This document shows, in pieces, positions 1 through 12,260 of a stretch of 64,000 nt of DNA. Source of the stretch: Camellia lanceoleosa (lineage: Eukaryota > Streptophyta > Magnoliopsida > Ericales > Theaceae); contig CM045762.1 in the NCBI GenBank assembly GCA_025200525.1, positions 108,598,734 through 108,662,733 of the forward strand. The letters are read 5' to 3'. The notes beneath the pieces were generated by a model that worked only from the letters and a program-made list of their open reading frames with translations, searched no databases and was not told the DNA's origin. The first letter of the stretch is position 1. Each line of letters begins with the position of its first letter. Both the position numbers and the translations under genes were made by a program.

Positions 1-893
1 TTCCATTCCAGCAGCAAAGGAAGGTTTTTCAAAGGCTAAGAAGCAACAAATTCAAGCCAAGAAGCAACAAAAGTCTTGTGTTCAAGGGTGAGTACTCTTT
101 TACCCTTTTTGAGCTTATTTTTGCTTCATTTTTCTACCCTATTTTCTTGAGGTTTTGGGCTCCGACCCTAACTGAGTTTAGGCTTATTTTGAGCCCCTAT
201 ACAACATTGTAGAAGGGCTCAACCTTGTTTGGAGCTTCTACATACCACTTGCTTCAATATCCATCATATTTACCGTAAACTTGCATGCTATTTTTAGCTT
301 ATGTACATTTGTTTTTGGAGCATGCCCTAAACTGTGGGTAAGCTTATTTTGTGTCCCTCTACAACATTGTAGAAGGGACCAACCTTGTTGGGGGTCTCCA
401 TGTTGTGCTTGTCTTTATATCTCTCTTCGGCCCCCATTTTTACATGCTTTTTAGGCCTATCTAGCTTCTGTTTTCGGCCATCATCAGTACTGAAAATATC
501 CATATTTTGGCCTTCTATTCATGTTTTGTTGAGGGTCTTAGACTGTTTGGTGAATTTTTGGTATACCTCTCTTTATAACCCTCTTTTGGCTCACATTTTG
601 CATGCTATGTTGAGCATATCTGCATATTGATTTGATGGTTGTCATCTACTGTAAATGTGCATATTTTTTGTCCCTCTTCAATGTTGTAGAACTGTATTTT
701 TCAGTTTGAGCATTGCATATACCATTTGCTTCATTGTTCCCCTCTTTTCCCCCATTTTTGCATGCTATTTTTTCCATACTTGTGTTTGTTGTTTGGCCAT
801 ACTTTGTACTGGAAAAATTTTAGTTTAAGGACTGCCTAGCATCTGTCTCTACACTTCATGTCCATATTGTGCATGTTTGGCATAGCTGCAAGT
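1..893. repeat. Partial LTR-like sequence flanking Tat element A
   Basis: AT/T-rich non-coding sequence with the texture of a long Tat/Ogre LTR, such as short 'gagctta...ccctttttgag' phrases like those in the LTRs further right. It holds an imperfect tandem repeat (listed separately). It ends exactly where a TGTAGACACCCC LTR start appears at 894, so it is best read as older retroelement DNA into which element A inserted. No credible gene is seen; the 81-residue open frame at 385-630 looks like chance. Confidence 0.5.
240..860. repeat. Tandem repeat, ~158-bp unit, about four diverged copies
   Basis: Units start near 240, 402, 560 and 716. Each has the order 'catacca/cttgcttcaat', a 'ccccca-ttttgcatgct' block, then 'tactgtaaa/tactgaaaa'. 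Copies are diverged and the exact period is by eye. Confidence 0.6.
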
Positions 894-1153
894 TGTAGAC
901 ACCCCATTTTTGACCGTCCTCAAGACTTGGACGTCACCGCTCGAACACTCGGTGATCATCCACGTGTGTGTTCGTTTGGAGTTTCCAGAGTTCTCGGCTT
1001 GCGCGCCGTGCCTCAGGACCTCCGGACTCGACCGTTCGTGTTTGGTTTTGCACCAAACACTTGTGATTTGCCTTTGAGGGGCAGGGAATGCTTTGTGAGG
1101 CATCCCTACACACCACCGGCTGGGGCTAGAGGCCACCGGCTGGCTGTAGTTGT

Positions 1154-1214
1154 CACCGGCACTATATTGTGCCGGTCGGCACTATTTTGTGCCGGTCGGC
1201 ACTATTTTGGGCGA
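1154..1214. repeat. Short tandem array of near-palindromic GTGCCGGTCGGCAC
   Basis: About three ~21-bp units, each containing GTGCCGGTCGGCAC or a close variant, separated by 'tattttg/tatattg'. The same motif recurs in inverted context at 13038-13094. Confidence 0.8.
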
Positions 1215-1852
1215 AATGACCAATTTGCCCAGCCGACCCTTTGTGCACTTGCTTTACGAGATATTTTCGAACAGTGTGTGCAGTGTCTTTCCCTCTATAC
1301 TGCGTGTATGGAGGGATGAGCTTTAATGGCTAAGCTTGTAAGCTTTTGGCCTATAAGAGGAAAGCTCTTCCCTTTGCTCAAGGGTTGGAATTCTTGAGAG
1401 GTTTGACCATTTTTAGAGGAACCAAGCTCTGGTTTTAGGGTTAAGATAGATACACATTCTATATCTCCCTTTCTCTTTTGCTTTCTAGGTGTTTTAGTTC
1501 ATATTATTGCACTAACACACCTAGTCTTCCACCTTTTGGTATTCTTGAAAATCAGAGCTTATTCTTGAAGTTCTTGGTGGTTTTGAGTCCAAAGAAGCCA
1601 CAACATCAAGCTTTGTGAAGAGGTCTACAAGGGTAGAAATTTACTCCTTTTTACCCCATTCTTGCACCTTCTTTTTACCTAGCTTAGGACTGTTTTTGTG
1701 CTTAGCACATAACACAAAAAGTTCTGATTTTGACCCTCTTTATTGTATATTAAGAGTGTTTTGTGGTTTGGGGAAGTTTGACCCCCTTTAGGCCTTGAAA
1801 AGGGTCCCTTTTGTGCCATTTTGGTTGAGATCCGAGATTTTGGTGAGAGGAT

Positions 1853-1894
1853 CTCTTCACCACTGAAATCTTGAGTGATTTCAGTGGTGAAGAG
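1853..1894. other. Perfect 18-bp stem hairpin, 6-base loop
   Basis: CTCTTCACCACTGAAATC (1853-1870), loop ttgagt, then its exact reverse complement (1877-1894). I see no similar hairpin at the matching place in element B's LTRs. Confidence 0.85.
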
Positions 1895-4554
1895 CATGCC
1901 TTGAAGTCTCAAGAAGGAGAGGGCCACCCCCTCTCTTTGATGTCCTTGAAAAGGACAAATTTTGCTTCCTTAAGGAGCTCCATGCTTGAGTGTGTGTTGA
2001 GCATGTTTGACTTGTTTTCCATGATTATATTGCCATGTTATAACATGATTTCAAGTTGGTTTTAGTACTCTTTGCATGATTTGCATAGTTACTTTGTAAT
2101 GCCTTAATATTGCCTTAACATGACTAGCTTGTTAGCCTTAGCTTCTAACATGTTTTAGACTTGTGTTTGTGAAGCTTGTGTACTTATTTTGCCATGATTT
2201 AACTCTGCCCATAGCCATTTGGGTCGATCCCATCATGCATTATGTAGCTCCTTTACATTTGGCTTGTTGGCCTTGAGAGTATGAGTGTATAGCATGCCAT
2301 GCTTGCTTCATTTTTGATGGTTTGGAACCATCTAGCATGTTATTTCAGACTTTTTGGTGTGCTTGTATGCATGCTTTAGTTGCTTCTTTAATGCTTTAAA
2401 GCATGTGTTGAATGCTTCATGTTTTGGTCATGTTGCATGCCTTTGTACTCGAGCCCTTAGATGCCATCTAGGTGCTCCTTAGGCTTTGTTTAGGTCTGCT
2501 TGTGACCTATTTTGAGTCCCCTTAGCCTTGTGAGGCTTGGTGGACTTAGCCTTGGTTTAAGCCTTCATGGCTTGTTTCAAAACTTGGGCCATTTGTTGTA
2601 TATTTGGCTTGCTTCATTACATGTTTTGGCATCATGTTTAACATGGATTTGAGCTTTTCATGCATGCTATTAGCCCATGTTAGTGTCTCTTAAGTGTGCA
2701 TGAGAGTTGCTTTTGTATGCCTTGGGTTTAGACTTTAACATGTGCATGTGTGTGCGTGTGTTTAGTCTCATTTTCTAGGCCCTTTGGCCTTTTTTGAGCC
2801 TTGTTAGAGCTGCCCAATTCATGTGTAAGTCCATCTCATTGCTTAGTTTGTATACTTGCCTTGTCGCCTACTTGTATGCTTATATAAGTGCCTCGCATTG
2901 TCCATATGGCATAGTAGATAACATGCTTAGGGCCTTGTTGCATTGGCATGCATGTTGGGCCTCTTGAAGTGAAAGTATGTGGAGGTTTGGCACCTTTATT
3001 TGCTTGTTTGCATTGCATGCATTTGACATTGAAGTTGCACTCTTGGTTCTCGAGGCCATCACGCATGGAAATCTTGCGATTAGTGGTCGGGAATCGAGGC
3101 ACATGCCCTCTTGAGTCCATAGCATGATGTGGGATGTGTTTGGTGCATACATGCCTTGAATTACATTGCCATGCATAGTTTGTCCTCTCTTCTTTGTGAG
3201 TTGCGGGATCTGCGAACATTTTGTGCCGGCCAGCCGTTCATTCCCGGCCGATGAAACAATTGATCCGATGGCCAAATCCTTGACCGGCGGAAATTATGTG
3301 CAACGATGATGATCTCGATACCAAAAGTGTTTCTAGGACTTTGGCAATTTTGAGTTGGATAGCGAAGAAAGCGAGCATACTTGCATGGCGGTCGCGATTA
3401 GGCGAGTCCGAACGCAGCGCTGCGATTAGCCCTCATCAAGGCATTTAATGTTTAATTAGATTATTTATTTAATTTAATTAATTTAGTTGATTTGTAATAT
3501 TTAATTAGCTAGTTTAGTTAATTATTTATTGACTGTATTATTATTTTAATCCCCTCGGCGAGGGCAAAAATGTAATAAGTGTGTGTGAGTGGGTGTATGT
3601 CTTCCAATCCCCACTTCTTTCTATCCCTTTTATTTACACCTTATGGTAGATTAGGGCACGTCTATATTAGCATACCTTATGCAATGCATGCGTGCATTCA
3701 TGCATTTGTTTACATGCAGACTCGGCACATCATACAAAGCGCATCGTATTTTCAATTCCAAATTGAATACGTGATAGTTGTTGCATCTCACATGCCATGT
3801 TTAGGGTTAAGCGAGCCTACTCTAGATTGCATCTATGCATGTTGCATTAGCCACTTAACATGAACTAGGTCATGCATGTTTGCTAACCAGGTTCTCTTGT
3901 TTTTGTACGAGTCTGATGTAAGTATTTTTTAAGCTTTAGCATATCGCATGCGTGTGAATGTTTACCATGACGGTATGCTTGCCATGTGGCTAAATGCTTA
4001 CATGATAAAAGCATTTGAATACTGTGGATGGAGGTTGGATCGCTTGAGTTGGAACAATTCATTGAGATCCGCATTTTAACCTACTTGCGGGTAGCAAAAA
4101 ACAACACGTTTTTGAGACAAAAGCGGATATGCAATGTTTATTTCCAAGTTAGGCGATCTAGTCTATACTTTTGTGTTGTCGCATCACATAGTAATTCTAG
4201 GTTAATAACCGGAATAAACGCATAAAGTTTTCAAAAAGCGGATATCACGGTTAGTAGAGGCGGTCTTGGGCGAGGCGAAAGTGCTCATAGTGACCTTCCG
4301 TCGTACCCAGCTCGAGCCAAGACCACTTTGGTGATAGCCGGACATGTGGCCTTGACCTTGAGTCGGGGTTTCCTAAATTTCCCAATTTAAAAAATATTTA
4401 GGTGGCGACTCTGTGTCAGCAAAGCGATCCATGTTTGGCACTACTTTTCAAAAATCTGTTTTCTCAAGCGATTTGCGGTTGGACTCTTTGGTTGATTTAG
4501 AACAAACAAACAAAAAGTCGAGCTGTAGTGAAGCCCCACAGGCGTCTCTGATTC

Positions 4555-4572
4555 TGGCGACTTCTATTTGAG
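4555..4572 (+). other. Probable primer-binding site of element A (degenerate)
   Basis: TGGCGACTTCTATTTGAG lies just after the LTR end and aligns with TGACGACTCTGCTGGAG at the same place in element B. Ogre/Tat elements typically prime from tRNA-Arg with a TGGCGACTC-like site; that assignment is from family knowledge. There are ~25 extra bases between LTR end and site compared with B. Confidence 0.5.
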
Positions 4573-5340
4573 ATCTTTAGAGCTTGACTCGAACTTCGTG
4601 ATATCTATTTTGACTACACTTATGTGTGTTTCTTTGCATTGCATGTGCATTGGTGCGCCTAGGACACCGTGTTGGCCATCTGCTATTCTGGCGGTTTCTT
4701 TGGAGGCTTGTCTTGTCAAGGCATGACCATAAGGTGACGGTTCTTGAGCTCTGCCGATATAGAACACAAACCCGGTTTTAGGGGCACCCTGACCATTCGA
4801 CCTAGTGCATATCGAAACCCGTAGTGACCATTCCAAATTAGGGCGGGTTGCTCACCCGATATTAGGTTGTTTGAAGCATTGCGTGCGTGGTGAAACCCTA
4901 GCTCGACAAAATAGGGCGAAACCCTATCCCCAACATAGGGGTGTATTGACTCTCATTTACTTGCTATGTGCTTTTAGAGTGTATCTCTACGGGTAATGCA
5001 TATACCGGTTCTTGGTCTGGGCATCGAACTGAGGCACGATGTCGGTGTTGTTGTGGATCGGCTATATCTGCAGTATCGGACTCAGATTTGGGGCGATGAT
5101 TTTTGGGAGCGATGTTGATAGTAGAGTGCATTGTTCGACTACACCGTGTTTGATCTGTTTGAAATTTGAAATCTTGCTTGTTTTCGTTTGATTTAGAGGT
5201 TCGGAGAGTTAAGTCGAGCAGCTAGTATCTTCTCCTCGGCGAGGCGGGACGAACATGATCACGAGAACTTCGAGAAGAGATTGTGGTCATAATGGCCGCG
5301 CCGAGTCAAGAACCACCCGCAAGATGAGGCTCTTGTTGAT
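4573..5340. other. 5' leader of element A, non-coding
   Basis: Follows the primer site and aligns with element B's leader (44590-45010 then 47550 onward, B being split there by a solo LTR). Shared phrases include 'cttgactcgaact' and 'taggggtgt...ctctctttaac'-like text. No long open frame is seen. Confidence 0.5.
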
Positions 5341-6190
5341 ATGCGCATCCGCCTAGGTCGCCTGCACACCAGTCTGGACCCCTCGGTTCTATCAGCTCAT
5401 GAGCCCACTACATTCGAGTTAATGGGGATGATAGGTGATCTCCAGTCGTGGCGGATCTCGCTTACGGAATGTCAACCTCGCCACCGGTTGCACCGTATCT
5501 TTGGAAATTCGAACCCGAGGCCCCGATCTTTGGGGCGGATTGTGATCGAGCTCAATCGATCGGAGATGACCTCCACCCCTTGATGATGTGCAGTACCAAC
5601 CCAAACCTCTCACCAGGTGAGGCGAGGCAAAGACAAAGTGAAGGTAGATGCGATCCGTGGAACAAGCTAACATGGCGATCCGAGCTTTGGCCGGGAATGA
5701 GCAAACAACGGTATCGCGATTGTAACCAAAATTGTGGATGATGTTTTCCCTACTCACTTTGAGGCGATTCGATCAATCGAGAGAATCGGGACGAGCCCGT
5801 CATGCCAAAACAGTTCTTCCGCTCGGCCAATTACATTTGGGAAGAATCGAAATCTAAGGCCGCACCGTGACCGTTAAGCTAGTGTATCTAGCAAGAGCGT
5901 TCGAGCTCCAAAGTACTGCCCGAGGCGCGGGGCCTTCCATCCTCTTTACATGCCTTTGTCTAGGGCACTCGATCTTGACCAAAAGGGGCACCACCCCTCG
6001 ATCCTAAGCCACTCCCCAAACCCCTTCCAGGAGCCATGATGCCACTCGATCTTGTCGCGTACCATCAGCAGTCTGGCCATGTACTACGGATAATTGCTTC
6101 CACCTCGTCACGAGTCTGAGTTTGATTGATAACAAGATTATCCTCCGCCCACCTCGGCCAAATCAATCACTCTGAGTTCTAGAGTGCGAG
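5341..6190 (+). pseudogene. gag remnant of element A
   Basis: Gag is the structural protein that packages retroelement RNA. Here it is present only as pieces in different frames. A segment reading ...HEPTTFELMGM (about 5400-5440) aligns with HEPTTSELMSM of element B near 48730. A segment reading FHPLYMPLSRAL (about 5930-5970) aligns with FDPLYMTLSKAL of B. Near 6055-6140 a frame-shifted run still shows YHQQSGH then DNCFHL, matching the CxFHxxxGHxTxxCxxL knuckle that is typical of Tat-lineage gag. Several stops and shifts separate these pieces, so no functional product is expected. Identification rests on alignment with element B by eye. Confidence 0.6.
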
Positions 6191-6669
6191 GACCACGAAT
6201 CTGAGGACACCGATCTTTGCAGTATGTAATTGGGATTCAACCGCTGCGAACAATATCTGGTACATTTTTGGATATGGCGTTTGGCGCATTTTTGAGCACT
6301 GCCGATGCTAGTTTTGTAAACTGACTTGGGTGTCGAGTCGGTCTTTTGATTTGTCTTGAGTCTGTCTCATTGTTTTGAGTCGATCCTTTTGTTTAAGTGC
6401 ATCTAATTGTAATGAGTCGATCCCTCTTATATAGAATACCAGGTGGCTTCGGGGTTGTTGCCTCAAACACCGTCTTGTTTTGTAATTACTTCTTTTGCTT
6501 TCTCTTTGGGTCTGCCTCTGCTGGGGCCAATTTACATCCGGGAAATCTGAGCAAGCGAACATTGGCTACCGTGTTTTCATATTTATTGATCATGTTAGGC
6601 TAGTTGTGCGGAGAATTGAATGGGGTGTGATGCATTCCACACTCTTTTGTGCCTTAAAAGTCATTGTAA

Positions 6670-7270
6670 CGACCTAAAGTTTTCTAAAACTTTTTAAACA
6701 ACGTGGTAAAAATGAAGAGGAAGGAATTCCTTGGGATTTGCAAAATTTGATCGATTGAGAGAAAGAGGCATGCTAAGCCCTTAATGATTCAAATCATCTT
6801 TGGTCGGCGTTAGTCTTGAGAAGGACCTGGTTTAATCGGTGGTTCCCTGCTTGTCTTGACACGGCGATTAAATGCGCCTCCTTAAAAACTTTCAAAAACA
6901 AAATGTTTCTTGCGATCCTGCGAAGACACAATGGAATCGCTCTTGAGATTGCGCAACTTAGGATCGCTCTCGGCCTCGTGACTCGACCCTTCATTTTCCA
7001 AATCTTGGACGGCATCGAATTTAGTTATTAATGCAAGGCTGTCAAGCCGGACTTCGAAGCGACCCTCGATCAAGAGGCAGAAATCGAGCAAAAGATTAGA
7101 CTTCACCAAAAGAAGTTTGCGAAGCAACCATGATGGAATCTCTGCGAAACCTTGGCAAATCTTTCTCCGGGAAAGAGGCGTCAATCCCAAAACCATTTGG
7201 CATGGATTTGTTATACTTTTACCCTTGAGAGGCTCATTTGGGTCGAAAACCGGAAGGCTACCCGAGCAAA
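6670..7270 (+). pseudogene. pol remnant of element A: RT N-terminal stub joined to integrase tail
   Basis: At 6870-7020 the sequence aligns with the start of the Gypsy reverse-transcriptase region in element B (50140-50290). 'LKTFKNKMFLAILRRHNGIALEI' in one frame corresponds to B's LKDFKKCFAWSYEDM...GIALEI, with a shift at the FAW motif. At about 7200-7270 'RGSFGSKTGR' corresponds to the sequence just downstream of B's integrase C-terminal end. The catalytic reverse transcriptase, RNase H and integrase core are missing between them. The same loss in element B suggests an inherited, not random, deletion. Confidence 0.6.
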
Positions 7271-7289
7271 AGTTAGAGCAAGCAAAAAA

Positions 7290-7450
7290 TACATACAAAA
7301 GAAAAAAATATATACAAAAAGAAAAAAAAAGAAAAAAAAAAAAAGCTACATAAGGTCGAAAACCATCGAGCGCCTTGGCGAGTTAGAGCCTAAAAAGAAA
7401 AAGAAAAAATGAAAAAATGAAAAAAAAAAAAAAGAAAAAGAAGAACAAAG
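7290..7450 (+). repeat. A-rich low-complexity tract after pol remnant
   Basis: Long AAAG/AAAAA runs at 7300-7345 and 7390-7445. Element B has a similar A-rich tract at the matching place (50755-50830), so it is an old family feature. Confidence 0.8.
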
Positions 7451-9100
7451 CTCTTAAAGGTCGAAAACACGCAATAGGCGCCTTGGCAAAAATTAGAGCA
7501 TAAAAGCAGTGAAGGTTAAAATACCGAGTGTACCTTAACCCGAACTCGTAAGGCTTGATTCCCATGTTTGGGATCGTAGGCAACTTCATCACGAAGTCCG
7601 GCCCTTAACGCTTTCATAGCGTCTCGAGTTCATGTAATGGTTTTGATCACTGTGCCTTCTTAGGATCGATGTCTCGGTTGCAATGGCGGAACTACGTGAT
7701 CAACTTCCTCCTAAAACCCACCAACGCCCTCAAGGTGTGTGTCCATATATTGTTTGTGGCGTCTTCATCCTCTCCGTGCGAGAGCACGGTCGAGATCAAT
7801 GGATTGGCGAGCATCTTTGCGGCATTGTCCAAACAAGGGGCAACTTTCCGTTGCCTCGCATTGCCATAAAGATTGCCCTGAGTTGCCGCCTAAACTAGGG
7901 CAACTTTCCGATTACCATCGCCCCGCCGAGCAAGGGCAATTTTCTAAATTGCCTCCGATCCGAGGTTGCGTATCTCGAGGTAGGTTACGTGCTTGTTGAG
8001 CATTGACCATTTGCGAAAATAGTTTTTGAAAATTTTTACTAAGGTTAACTATTCTCTCAAAAATCATTCCATTTTTTCAAAATTGGACCATGTTTGGACC
8101 CAAAAGGAAAACTTCCGATTAACTTCTGACTGACTTGCATGATTTTGAAATCAAAAATTGCCCAAACGCTAATCTGGCGTTCATTTTGATCAAAAGCTGT
8201 TTTAGAAAGAAAACAAAGAATGGTCGAGTAATGAACTAGGGCACGGTCGAGTCGGTGTTCTGTCTCTTCCTTGTCATCAATGCACTTTCGCCCGAGAAAG
8301 GCACCCTATTTACGGAAGGAATAGCCATGAGCTAGCTATATCGACACGAATCCCCGCTTTCTATCCATCTATCAACCACCCGGGGAGGGATATAAAATGA
8401 GAGATTAAAGAATAGAGAGGTGTGAGTTGAGAGAAAAGTGAAAAAGGGTTTTTAGAAAAAACCGAGCACTGAAGGGCGGCGGCGTGAGAATCACACCGTC
8501 GAGAAAGGGTGGGAAACTTGCCCGGAAGAATTGGCTCCTCAAGGTCTTTTGTTTTCAAACACGTCCGTGTCGTGTCTTTTCTTTTGTTAGTCCCAACTTA
8601 GTTTTGAGTCTTTTCAGTATGTCTCATTGTGTTTAGGTCATCGCCTTTTACTCTTGGTACTTGAGTTTTTCGGCGATGTCAGTTGTAGGCTCGATACCCG
8701 GGTTAAAAAGCCTCTCTTTACCTCAAAATCGCGTGCTCGGAATGCCATGCCATTCTCCACATCCATCGAGATAAGAGAAGAAATGGAAAATTTGGGACAT
8801 CAGAGTGTGTTTCAATTTCGGTCGATTCCTTTGCCGTGATCGGCTTGTCGAATATGAGGTATTTGTTCGAGTTTCTTTGTGTGCGAATGAATCGAATCTT
8901 GAGTTATGAATTTGAATGAGATCAATCCCAGCAGATTAGTCCCTAGCAGTATGGGTTGTGAACCCGGTTTGAGCGATGGTTTGTATGAAATTTCTTCTTT
9001 GTTTAGTTGGTTGGTTATTTGATTATCACAGTGCAAGTGTTCAATTGTCAGACAACAAATCAATGTCATTTACATTTGAGGTGTAGAATGATGCAATGCA
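7451..9100. other. Element A 3' region between pol remnant and antisense gene, non-coding
   Basis: Matches element B at 50830-51640 and 56380-57000, for example the 'gggatcgtaggcaacttcatc' phrase near 7570 and 'gagagattaaagaatagagag' near 8400. In B the reversed solo LTR sits between these two blocks; here they are continuous, so A is the empty-site control. No gene is seen. Confidence 0.6.
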
Positions 9101-9600
9101 GTGCAAGATATGAAATATGCAGATACAGACCAATGTAACACTTTTTTCAGATAAAAAGTTTGTTCCATATCATCGTCTTTTCAAATACAAAACTTTTGAA
9201 GAAAGCAAAACACACTGCTTGGCGATACATAATACTCTATCTATCAAAAAGAAAAGTACAAGAAAAGAAATAAAAGAAAAAAGCGACAAAATCATCATCA
9301 TCGATGAGGCCCCATGCCTAAATTGGATCCTCGCCCTCTTCAGGCGAAGCACAAAAGCATCGTCGGGCCGTCCTTTATCGAGCAGAGCCCGAGCTATCCC
9401 GGCCTCCTCCATAAATATTTCGATCCCGCCTCCGACTCACCGTCTCCACAGGCTGGGCTCGTGAGCTACTCCCCACATGACCACGTCCCCTGCAGTGCGA
9501 GGAATATCCTGCCATCCGGGTGGAGAGGGAGGCCCCGAGCAGCACCACCTTTGGAGGGATCGGGAAAGGAGGTGAAAAATATAAAGTAAACACATCGAAA

Positions 9601-9830
9601 AAACGTGAAGCGGTTTATCAATATAGAATGCGATTGTATGAGTACGGTGTGTGAATGCCGTGGCGGTTTATCGATATAGAATGCGATGTATGAGTACGAT
9701 GTGTGAATCGTGAGCGGTTTATCGGTCTGAGCATAATGTATGAGTCTGATATGTGAATGCCGTGAAGCGGTTTATCGATGCAAGATGCACGGCGTAGCCG
9801 TGAAAGCGCGGTTTATCGATTTTGTGCGAT
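9601..9830. repeat. Tandem repeat, ~60-bp unit, in antisense gene intron
   Basis: Units begin 'gcggtttatc(a/g)atatagaatgcga' and contain 'tatgagtacg(g/a)tgtgtgaat'. Starts are near 9610, 9664, 9714 and 9767. It lies between two exon-like blocks of the antisense gene. Confidence 0.75.
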
Positions 9831-11759
9831 ATAGCAGATTATGCGAAAGCAGTATGATTTGAGGCGTAGTCGATGGGAACATACCGCAAGCCGTAGGCGG
9901 CCAAAGCATCGAAGTCATTGCGGCATCCCCATCAAGGAGGCATTGACTCCTGGTGACGGGTATACTCGGAGGAAGCACGCAAAGTATTAAATACATCGAT
10001 TACGAGGAATATCTGAATGAACTGAAATGAAACAACAATGCAAGATGCAAAAATAAAGTAATACATACTGGAGGCAAGTCGGGAATACCAGCCAGCTCAT
10101 GATCAGCCGGGGGAGAAGCAAACGGGATCTGGTAGGTCTCCCCGCTCTGCCCCCTGTAAGTCAACATGGTAGGCAGAGCAGGCCAGCCCGTCCCTCGTCC
10201 CCTCTGCACTCCCTCTGCAGTGAGCAGGCCCTCTGTGATGGCCCGCTCTGCTCCCACCTCTGCCGCTGGCCTTGCAGATCCTTTGGATCAGCTCGGGAGT
10301 CCCCGCTCAAAGGCCGCATCAAGAATGTACGGACGTTCTCAGAGTAGTCGCCCTCGCCTGTCGGCATCTCGTCCAGCCCGGCCAAGGGTGTAGTCCTCCA
10401 TCTGTGGAAAGGCTGTATCCTCGATCTCTCTCATACGCTCGGGAGGATGGATCGGGACTATCTGCTCAGGCAACCCTAAGTCTGCAGCGTGTAAACGCTC
10501 ACCCAGTACCGGGCAGGCCGGGCCCTCCAGAGAATCCGTGCGAGGTCTCGATGGCACCGTGCCGATCTCGTATCATCGTCGGGAGTGGAGCCCACGGCCG
10601 GTGACTGAAATGAAATCTGATTGATTATCTCTTGATATAGAAATGTAAGCAGCGAAGCTTAAAGCGGATGTAAGTAAAACATACCTCGATTGGGGGTGAT
10701 GGTGTCGAAGAAAGCGGCGGAAGAAGCTAAAAGTGTCCGGGGCCTCCGGACACATCGCCCGTCGTGGCGAGAAAAGGGGCGACGAGAGGGTCTCCGTCTC
10801 GACAGCTCTAGCACAGGAAAGTAGGCGTACACCCGGTACCAAAAGCAGCGTCGGTATGACCATCGAAGCGAGAATCTGAGGATAAAAGCGAAGCAATGAG
10901 CCGTGTGTTGTGCGGTGTGTTGAGCAAAGTGTCAGTGTGAGCAGGTCTGACCGATTAAAAGCAAAGTATGTGTGTGCCGTGTATACGATTATGCGTAATT
11001 ATAAAAGCGGACTACGATGTGTGCGATTAATGCAGAATCTGAAATCTGAGCGAAATAAGCGAAGAAGACATACCTCGGGCTACTTGATAGCCTCCTAGCG
11101 GTATCCCTTTGCCACGGTGAGCTCATATAACCGTAAAGGGTGGCCAAAGCGCGCCTCCCGATCATCTTGCACAATCCTCTCGACATCCACCAAAGGCGCT
11201 AAGCAAGCGAGAGCCCTTTGTGTTCGCCGGTCGGCAAGCACAGGTGGTCCCGGCAAAAACATGAAAGCCGCGCATATCTCGGCGGCCTCTGGGTCATCGG
11301 GCTGCGTCCACCGGCATAGTCACTTTTCAGCGTACCTCGAACCGGGAGTAGCGGGCGAACCACAGACGAACAAGTGGCGGCGCCTCGCCGAAACAAATGA
11401 ACTGGCGGCAATCCACTCGTCCATATCATGTCGAAGGATCGGATCACCCCCACCCGATGCGGTGAGCATCGAGAAGTCATAAGGGGTCATCGTCATGTCC
11501 CGATCGTGATAAATGAAAAGAATCGGTGGTGTCCCACCACCTCTCTGACGGCAAGAAGAGGTCTGCAAGCGAAAGCACAGAAAGTCCCTGCGAAGGTAAA
11601 GCGGCCCGATCCACGATCATTTTGGCGTCGAGCGGACTCGGCGTACCACTCGCGAGCGGTAACATTCCCATACCCGCGGAGAGTATGGGAGTCTCCCTGT
11701 AGTCAAGAAATTGCAAAGCCATATGAAGATATGCACTCGGTACAAATCTGGTATGCGTG

Positions 11760-12260
11760 CAGATTTTTAAAGTTTAAATAAAAGCGGGTGCGGTGTGCTT
11801 CTGGTGAACTACGGTAGCGTGATCGTCGATTATCTGTAAATGCTCGGTGTAAACTTGGTGCATGTGTGCGTTCTTCATATTCAAACAAAAACGGGTGCCG
11901 GTGTGCTTCTGATAAACTACAATGTGCGATCGTCGGTGTGTTTTTCGTTTGAGCGGTACAAATACTGTGTAAGCATCGTGCGTGTGTACGTTTCTCGGTC
12001 TGCAAGCAAATGTCGAGGTTTCGATATCTGCGGTGGACTACGGCTGTGATGTGTCGATATGTTTTGTGAGAAATAGCATCTGAGATATGGTGCGTGTGCG
12101 CATTTTTGATTCAAGCGGATAACGGGTCATCGTGTATGCGGTGAGTTACAACATGTATCTGGCGGCGTGTTGAGTGGTTCGATTCGGTGTAAATCTAGCA
12201 TATGTGCGAGTTTTGATTCAAATAAACCAGGGTGTCGGCGAATTGTATCTGATGTGTCTG
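11760..12260. repeat. Diverged ~90-100-bp repeats in antisense gene intron
   Basis: Recurring order 'cggtgtgcttctg-taaactac', 'gtgcgatcgtcg', 'gtgcatgtgtgcgtt', 'attcaa(a)caaa-cgggtg'. Best copies are at about 11789-11890 and 11900-12000; later copies are weaker. Confidence 0.55.

Larger units (their letters stand above)
894..4530 (+). repeat. 5' LTR of element A
   Basis: Starts TGTAGACACCCC at 894 with 'caagt' just before it as the likely left target duplication; the right copy is not in the window. It ends near 'gtcgagctgta' at ~4530, matching the 'gtcgagctaca' ends of element B's LTRs. Internal landmarks shared with B's LTRs include an AT-rich 'taattagctagtttagttaa' tract (3430-3540), the 'gagggcaaaaatgtaataa' stretch, and the 'cctaaatttcccaattt...ggtggcgactctgt' end. 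Its ~3.6 kb length fits the unusually long LTRs of Ogre/Tat elements. No host gene is seen inside it. Confidence 0.75.

Noticed and set aside
858..1319. 153-residue open frame in the 5' LTR of element A
   Set aside because: Crosses the LTR start and the GTGCCGG repeats; no recognisable domain and an overlapping open frame on the other strand.
3460..3540. Origin of replication or promoter in the AT-rich 'taatta' tract
   Set aside because: The same kind of tract is in every Tat LTR here (43250-43460, 62640-62830, 52800-53010) and has no other supporting signal.
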